Of a stretch of DNA of 64,000 bases, positions 60,098 through 64,000 are shown piece after piece. A model generated the notes under the pieces. The model saw only the letters and a list, made by a program, of their open reading frames with translations. It did no database searches and was not told where the DNA came from. The position numbers and the translations under genes are program-made. Position 1 is the stretch's first letter, and every line of letters begins with the position of its first letter. This stretch comes from Thermalbibacter longus (lineage in GTDB: Bacteria; Chloroflexota; Chloroflexia; Thermomicrobiales; Thermomicrobiaceae). The DNA lies in contig NZ_JAMSLR010000002.1 of assembly GCF_023806485.1 (NCBI RefSeq), forward strand, positions 62,001 through 126,000, in the 5' to 3' direction.

Positions 60098-61279
60098 CTA
60101 CGGTGCCCGCTCGAGCGCGGTGTCCGTCGTAGCGTCGAGTTCCGCTGCGAAGCGCTCGAGTGCCTCGACCAGCGGCAGTCGCTCGCCGGTGCGCTCCTCC
60201 CAGCGCCGGCGCCAGCCGGCGATCCTGGCGATGATGTCGGCCGGGCGCTCGCCGGGAAAGCGGCGCATCAGCCGGAGCTCGCGGATGCGCCGGCGGAGCG
60301 GCAGGAAGACCTCGCCGTACCAGCGTCGTGCCGCCTGGCGGAGATCAGGTAATCCCTGCTCGCGTCGGTATGCCTCGATCAGTTCCTCCAGCCGGGAGTA
60401 GGTTCCGGGCTGGGTGGCGCCGATCCGCGTCAGCCCGGTGGCCTGCTCGAAGGCCTGTCGGGCGGAGAACGCTTGCCAGGCTTCTGCATCGCCGAGCGGC
60501 AGGAACTCGGTGACGATGGCATCGATCTCGGCGTCCGGGCTGAGCTCGCGCGCGGCCGCGACGCGGTGGTGGCCGTCGAGCACGTAGTAGCCGAACCCGA
60601 GCTTGTAGAGCTCGACCGGCGGCAACGGCTCACCGCGCAGGAATGCCTGGCGGATCTGCTGGTAGCGCTGCTCCTCCGCCGGACTGGGCCTGAGCGGGCG
60701 GAAATCCGGCCCCAGCTCGTGCACCTTACTCACGCTGCCCACGATCCGGGCTACCTGAACGGTGCGCAGTCCCAGCCGGCGCGGTGCGAGCGGGCCAGCC
60801 CGCGCGGCATCCTCGGCGAAGGAGCGCAGCGGATGGCCGACTCCCGCTGCTGGGTCGGGCCGCACGAGGAGGACGGGGCAGGGGGCGTGGCGGATGACCT
60901 GATCGGTCACGCTGCCACGGAGGATACTCGGCAACGTCGCGCGGACGTTCATGCCCAGAATGATCAGGCGCGCGGGGAGTGAGCGCGCGACCTCGACGAT
61001 CGTCTCGGCGATCGGGCCGTCGCGGATGAGCTGGCGGGCGCGCAGCCCCGCCCGCCGCAGCCGCGCGACAGCCGTATCGAGGAAGGCGCGGGCTGCCGCC
61101 TCGGCCGGCGTGACCGTATCCGGATCGAGCGTCCCCGGTGGCAGTACGTGGAGCAGGATCAGCTCCGCGTCGAGCGCCCGGGCCTGCTCCTCGGCGACTG
61201 GGAGTTTGGACTCGCTGATCGGGGCGAGCGTGAGCGGCACGAGGATGCGCGCGCTCTCGGAATTGCTCGAATCCCGCAT
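60098..61279 (-). CDS. UspA domain fused to a ParB/Srx-like domain
   Basis: A 393-aa two-domain protein. Residues ~10-142 form a universal stress protein (ILVPLTLAPISESKLPVAEE, ILGMNVRATLPSILRGSVTDQVIRHAPCPVLLV). From ~200 comes a ParB/sulfiredoxin-like nuclease fold with FGYYVLDGHHRVAAARE (DGHHR at 235-239), the core motif of this fold. The remaining ~120 residues are Arg-rich helices. I know UspA tandem proteins, but I do not know a UspA-ParB fusion as standard. Function may be stress-linked nucleotide sensing coupled to DNA or nucleotide handling. ATG 61279 (MRDSSNSES) is the chosen start. Confidence 0.75.
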   Translation of the reverse strand: MRDSSNSESARILVPLTLAPISESKLPVAEEQARALDAELILLHVLPPGTLDPDTVTPAEAAARAFLDTAVARLRRAGLRARQLIRDGPIAETIVEVARSLPARLIILGMNVRATLPSILRGSVTDQVIRHAPCPVLLVRPDPAAGVGHPLRSFAEDAARAGPLAPRRLGLRTVQVARIVGSVSKVHELGPDFRPLRPSPAEEQRYQQIRQAFLRGEPLPPVELYKLGFGYYVLDGHHRVAAARELSPDAEIDAIVTEFLPLGDAEAWQAFSARQAFEQATGLTRIGATQPGTYSRLEELIEAYRREQGLPDLRQAARRWYGEVFLPLRRRIRELRLMRRFPGERPADIIARIAGWRRRWEERTGERLPLVEALERFAAELDATTDTALERAP

Positions 61280-61372
61280 GCGTGCCTCCAGTGCCGGATT
61301 CTCCTGCGCGTTGCGCTTGTCTCTCCGGCTGAGGAGCGTGCGCTGCCGGAGCGATCGCTCCGCCTGCCTAGT

Positions 61373-62452
61373 TCAGGTTTCGCTGGTCTGGGCCGGCTCC
61401 GGGTGGGCGGTCTCAGCCTCGTCGCTGGCCTCGCTGTACCATCCTGGTGGCCGTCGCGCGTGCTGGGTCTCGCTGAGCAGCCCGCCGTACCCGAGCTCGG
61501 CCAGCAGGTCGCGGGTGATCGGCTCGCCAGCGAGCGCGTAGGGCAGGAGCAGGTCGAAGATCGAGAGCCGCCCGTAGAGCTCGCAGGAGGCCAGGCCGAA
61601 CATCGGCACCTCGCCGGCGTACGCGACCCAGAACATCGTGCCCGGGTCGATCGGCGCGCCGACGCAGGCCATTCGCGCGCGAAGGCGCCGGGCCGCCACC
61701 ATGAAGGGGTCTCCCGGGTCGAGCATGATCGAGCCGGCGATCAGCACGAGTTCCACTCCATCGTCCAGGAGCGCGCGGTAGGCGCGAGCGATCTCCACAG
61801 GGTCGTCGTTGTCGAGGTGGCGGGTCGCGACGAGCCGCGCGCCGAAGCGCTCCAGGTGCGAGGAGAGGTGCCGGGTCGCGACCGCGAGCTGGGCCGGCCG
61901 GATGCGCGTCCCGGCCACCATCGCGACGCGCTGGGCGCGGAAGGGGGCGACGCGCGCGACAGGCTTGCCTCGAAGAGCCTCGAGCGCGCGCTCGACCCTC
62001 GCCCCGTCGACGAACAGGGCGGGCGCCTTGACGATGGCGACCGTCTCGCCTTCCTCCACGACGCGACCGTCCAGCGCGGTCGCGACGAGAGCGACGCCGC
62101 TCCGGTTGAGGCGGGCGACAGCCGCCCCGTCGACCCGGAGCAGCCCCGCGATGGCGGCGCGGAGGTTGACCTGCCCCTGGTGCGGCGGGTCCAGGGCAAT
62201 GCCGGGGCCGGCCACGCCCTCGGCCAGCCGTGCCGAGGCGTCCGGCTGCGCGAGCTCACCGGCATCCGGGATCAAGACGGCAATCTCGATCCCGTCGTGT
62301 CCCTGGGGCAGGCGTTCCAGGGCTTCGGCCAGCGGAACCCCGCGCCGGATGGTCACCGGTTTGCCGTCGGACGGCACCGAGACATCCCGGCACAAGACCG
62401 CGCCGGCGAAGGCTGACAGGTCATCGCCGATCTTGAAGATGTGTCGCCGCAT
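61373..62452 (-). CDS. Molybdopterin-binding (MoeA/MogA-like) protein
   Basis: A ~359-aa protein. The C-terminal half has a MoCF-biosynthesis fold: RVAMVAGTRIRPAQLAVATRHLSSHL and VELVLIAGSIMLDPGDP, with the Gly-rich turn and D-P-G-D-P. The N-terminal half resembles the MoeA body (VDGAAVARLNRSGVALVATALDGRVV). Proteins of this type occur near molybdo-hydroxylases, though none is here. It could be a cofactor-handling protein rather than a catalyst. ATG 62452 (MRRHIFKIG) follows GGAAGAGG and is better than ATG 62491. Confidence 0.68.
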   Translation of the reverse strand: MRRHIFKIGDDLSAFAGAVLCRDVSVPSDGKPVTIRRGVPLAEALERLPQGHDGIEIAVLIPDAGELAQPDASARLAEGVAGPGIALDPPHQGQVNLRAAIAGLLRVDGAAVARLNRSGVALVATALDGRVVEEGETVAIVKAPALFVDGARVERALEALRGKPVARVAPFRAQRVAMVAGTRIRPAQLAVATRHLSSHLERFGARLVATRHLDNDDPVEIARAYRALLDDGVELVLIAGSIMLDPGDPFMVAARRLRARMACVGAPIDPGTMFWVAYAGEVPMFGLASCELYGRLSIFDLLLPYALAGEPITRDLLAELGYGGLLSETQHARRPPGWYSEASDEAETAHPEPAQTSET

Positions 62453-62682
62453 GGCCGGTACCTCTTCCTGGCAGCGCGATCGGGTTCGCAAGCGGGCACC
62501 TCTGCCTCGCGCTCATTAAGCCATGTGCGCTGAGCGGCCCGCTGACCCTTCAAGGATAACGGAGATCGCTGGGTCACGCTTCCTCTCGCCGCCTGATCTG
62601 CGGAGTGCACGGTACACTCTACGGGAAGCATCACCCCAGCGCTGGGGTGTCGCCAGGCGAGGTGCGAGGAGCTGCGAGCCAC

Positions 62683-63366
62683 ATGCCGGATCTGCGAGCG
62701 CGCCGGCCGGCGCTGTCGCCCTCGATCCTCAACGCTGACTTCGGTCACCTGGCCGAAGCGTTCCGGCAGCTCGAGCTGGGCGGGGCCGACTACGTTCACC
62801 TCGACGTGATGGACGGCCGCTTCGTGCCCAACATCAGCTTCGGCCTGCCGGTCGTCGAGGCGGCACGCCGGGCGACGAGCTTGCCGCTCGACGTGCACCT
62901 GATGATCGTCGAGCCGGAGCGCTACATCGGGGATTTCGTCGCGGCCGGCGCCTCGATCGTGACGATCCACGCCGAGGCGTGCCTGCATCTCCACCGGGCG
63001 GTGCGGCAGATCCACGAGACCGGAGCACTGGCCGGCGTCGCGCTCAATCCCGCCACTCCGCTCACCGCCGTCGAGGAGATCCTCCCGTTCGTCGACCTGG
63101 TGCTCATCATGACCGTGGATCCTGGTTTCGGCGGGCAGGCGCTTATCCCGGCCGCTCTACGCAAGGTCGAGCGCCTGCGCCGGCTCATCGACGAGCTCGG
63201 CCTGCCGGCGGTGATCGAGGTCGACGGCGGGGTCAAGGAGAGCAACGTGGCAGCGGTGATCAGAGCTGGCGCCGATGTGGTCGTGACCGGGTCGGCTGCC
63301 TTCCCGCCCGGCGGCTCGACGGTGGAGGCCTTGCAGGCGCTACGCCGCGCGATGCAGGGGTCGTGA
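62683..63366 (+). CDS. rpe: Ribulose-phosphate 3-epimerase
   Basis: A 227-aa TIM-barrel enzyme interconverting ribulose-5-phosphate and xylulose-5-phosphate in the pentose phosphate pathway. LSPSILNADF, HLDVMDGRFVPNISFG (catalytic Asp), LDVHLMIVEPE, MTVDPGFGGQ (second Asp) and EVDGGVKESN are all present. Length is standard. ATG 62683 is preceded by GAGGAGC. It converges on the MFS gene, with 16 bp between the stops. Confidence 0.97.
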   Translation: MPDLRARRPALSPSILNADFGHLAEAFRQLELGGADYVHLDVMDGRFVPNISFGLPVVEAARRATSLPLDVHLMIVEPERYIGDFVAAGASIVTIHAEACLHLHRAVRQIHETGALAGVALNPATPLTAVEEILPFVDLVLIMTVDPGFGGQALIPAALRKVERLRRLIDELGLPAVIEVDGGVKESNVAAVIRAGADVVVTGSAAFPPGGSTVEALQALRRAMQGS

Positions 63367-63382
63367 GCGCTGGCGCTTCAGG

Positions 63383-64000
63383 CTAGGGTTCGTCGCCACC
63401 GGTCGCCACGACGACTGGCGACCAGCCGGGCTGGCGCGGGCGGCCACGGGCCAGGAACAGCGCTAACCCGGCACCCAGGAACGTCACCAGCGCGGCTGCC
63501 AGGAAGATCTCGTCGAAGGTCGCTCGCAGGATCGCCTGGTACTCCTCCGGAGAGGCGCTGAGCCCGCGCTGGCGGAACAGCTCGGCGGCCCGCTGGTCGA
63601 AGCGGCCGATCCCCTGTGTCGCCAGCAGCGCGGTGCCGGCGATCATGCCAGTGGTCTGAACCATCTGGGTGAGGGCGGCCGTCGTCGCCCGCTCGGCAGC
63701 GCGCACGTTGTCGAGTACACTGCTGAGGATCGGCGCGTCGTTCAGGCCGATGCCCAGACCGGCGATCAGGAGCGTACCCCATAGCATCGCCGACCCGGGC
63801 GAATCCGGCCAGCGGTACATCGCCAGGTAGGCCAGCGCCAGGAGCAGAAACGACAGGGCCGCGGTCGGCCGGTAGCCGAGACGCTGGGCGAACCAACCGC
63901 CCAGGATTCCGCCCACCGGCATCCAGACCATCATCTTCATCAGGTTGAGGCCGCCCTGCAGCGGGTCGCGGCCCCACAGCACGTTAGTCATCAGCGGGAT
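63383..64000 (-). CDS. MFS transporter, C-terminal part (DHA2-like), runs off the window
   Basis: Only the 3' part of the gene is in the window. The visible ~205 residues hold four to five helices, including QRLGYRPTAALSFLLLALA, an IAGLGIGLNDAPILSSVLDNV stretch and TQMVQTTGMIAGTALL, typical of the second half of 14-helix (DHA2) drug:H+ antiporters. A long periplasmic loop (FDQRAAELFRQRGLSASP) precedes the last helix. The N-terminal part, start codon and substrate cannot be judged. It converges on rpe. Confidence 0.75.
   Translation of the reverse strand: MPLMTNVLWGRDPLQGGLNLMKMMVWMPVGGILGGWFAQRLGYRPTAALSFLLLALAYLAMYRWPDSPGSAMLWGTLLIAGLGIGLNDAPILSSVLDNVRAAERATTAALTQMVQTTGMIAGTALLATQGIGRFDQRAAELFRQRGLSASPEEYQAILRATFDEIFLAAALVTFLGAGLALFLARGRPRQPGWSPVVVATGGDEP

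Overview
The window is GC-rich (roughly two thirds G+C) chromosomal DNA, tightly packed with genes on both strands. Gene content suggests a Chloroflexota bacterium of the Thermomicrobia type. Supporting signs are an extended bacterial ArgS, a tmRNA, paired FhaA/FhaB-like FHA proteins, LytR-CpsA-Psr and VanW-type envelope proteins, several GT-A and membrane glycosyltransferases, DUF4062-STAND and HicB/DinB-like proteins, and -10 boxes of the form TATACT preceded by TGN. The placement is inferred from recognised families only and has not been checked by a search.

Layout. 76-8494: a promoter and seven mostly overlapping genes for glycosyltransferases and polytopic membrane proteins, probably an envelope or exopolysaccharide operon. 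8594-9570: a coiled-coil gene with 42-bp repeats, broken by two frameshifts. 9695-12766: rfbA-argS. 12817-15776: a BNR-repeat lipoprotein and an LCP protein (minus strand). 15856-20508: dcd with a possible operator, a large DUF4062/NB-ARC protein and a HicB/DinB-like protein. 20519-24833: cobalamin adenosyltransferase diverging from photolyase, then an HpaI-type aldolase and an FAD oxidoreductase. 24834-26646: a decayed stretch with remnants of an LLM-type flavin oxidoreductase and of a 2-oxoacid dehydrogenase E1-beta subunit, joined directly. 26647-32394: MFS pump, tRNA-Gly(CCC), M23 peptidase, thrC, mutM, HIT protein, ssrA. 32415-36664: small protein, membrane protein / MarR divergent pair with an operator, EVE protein, aminotransferase and AlaX. 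36924-41424: histidine degradation (hutU, hutI, a HutF-like deiminase). 42282-45980: ilvBNC behind a leader peptide and attenuator. 46146-49193: rpsO-pnp. 49251-58100: flippase-like membrane protein, larE, DUF167, glycosyltransferase, secreted glycoside hydrolase, VanW protein, two FHA proteins. 58284-64000: membrane glycosyltransferase, UspA-ParB fusion, molybdopterin-binding-like protein, rpe, and the 3' part of an MFS transporter running off the window.

How the parts work together. The best regulatory find is the ilv leader. A TTGACA/extended -10 promoter precedes a 51-codon peptide dense in Leu, Ile and Val codons. Its end (GGGAGGCT) can pair with the 5' arm of a terminator hairpin just ahead of ilvB, which is the classic layout of transcription attenuation by branched-chain aminoacyl-tRNA supply. 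The hut genes are translationally coupled (ATGA overlap) and would convert urocanate to formimidoylglutamate and on to formylglutamate; no hutH lies in the window. Envelope functions recur at both ends: the 0-8.5 kb operon, LCP, VanW, flippase-like and FHA proteins. I see no CRISPR array, no intact insertion sequence and no prophage.
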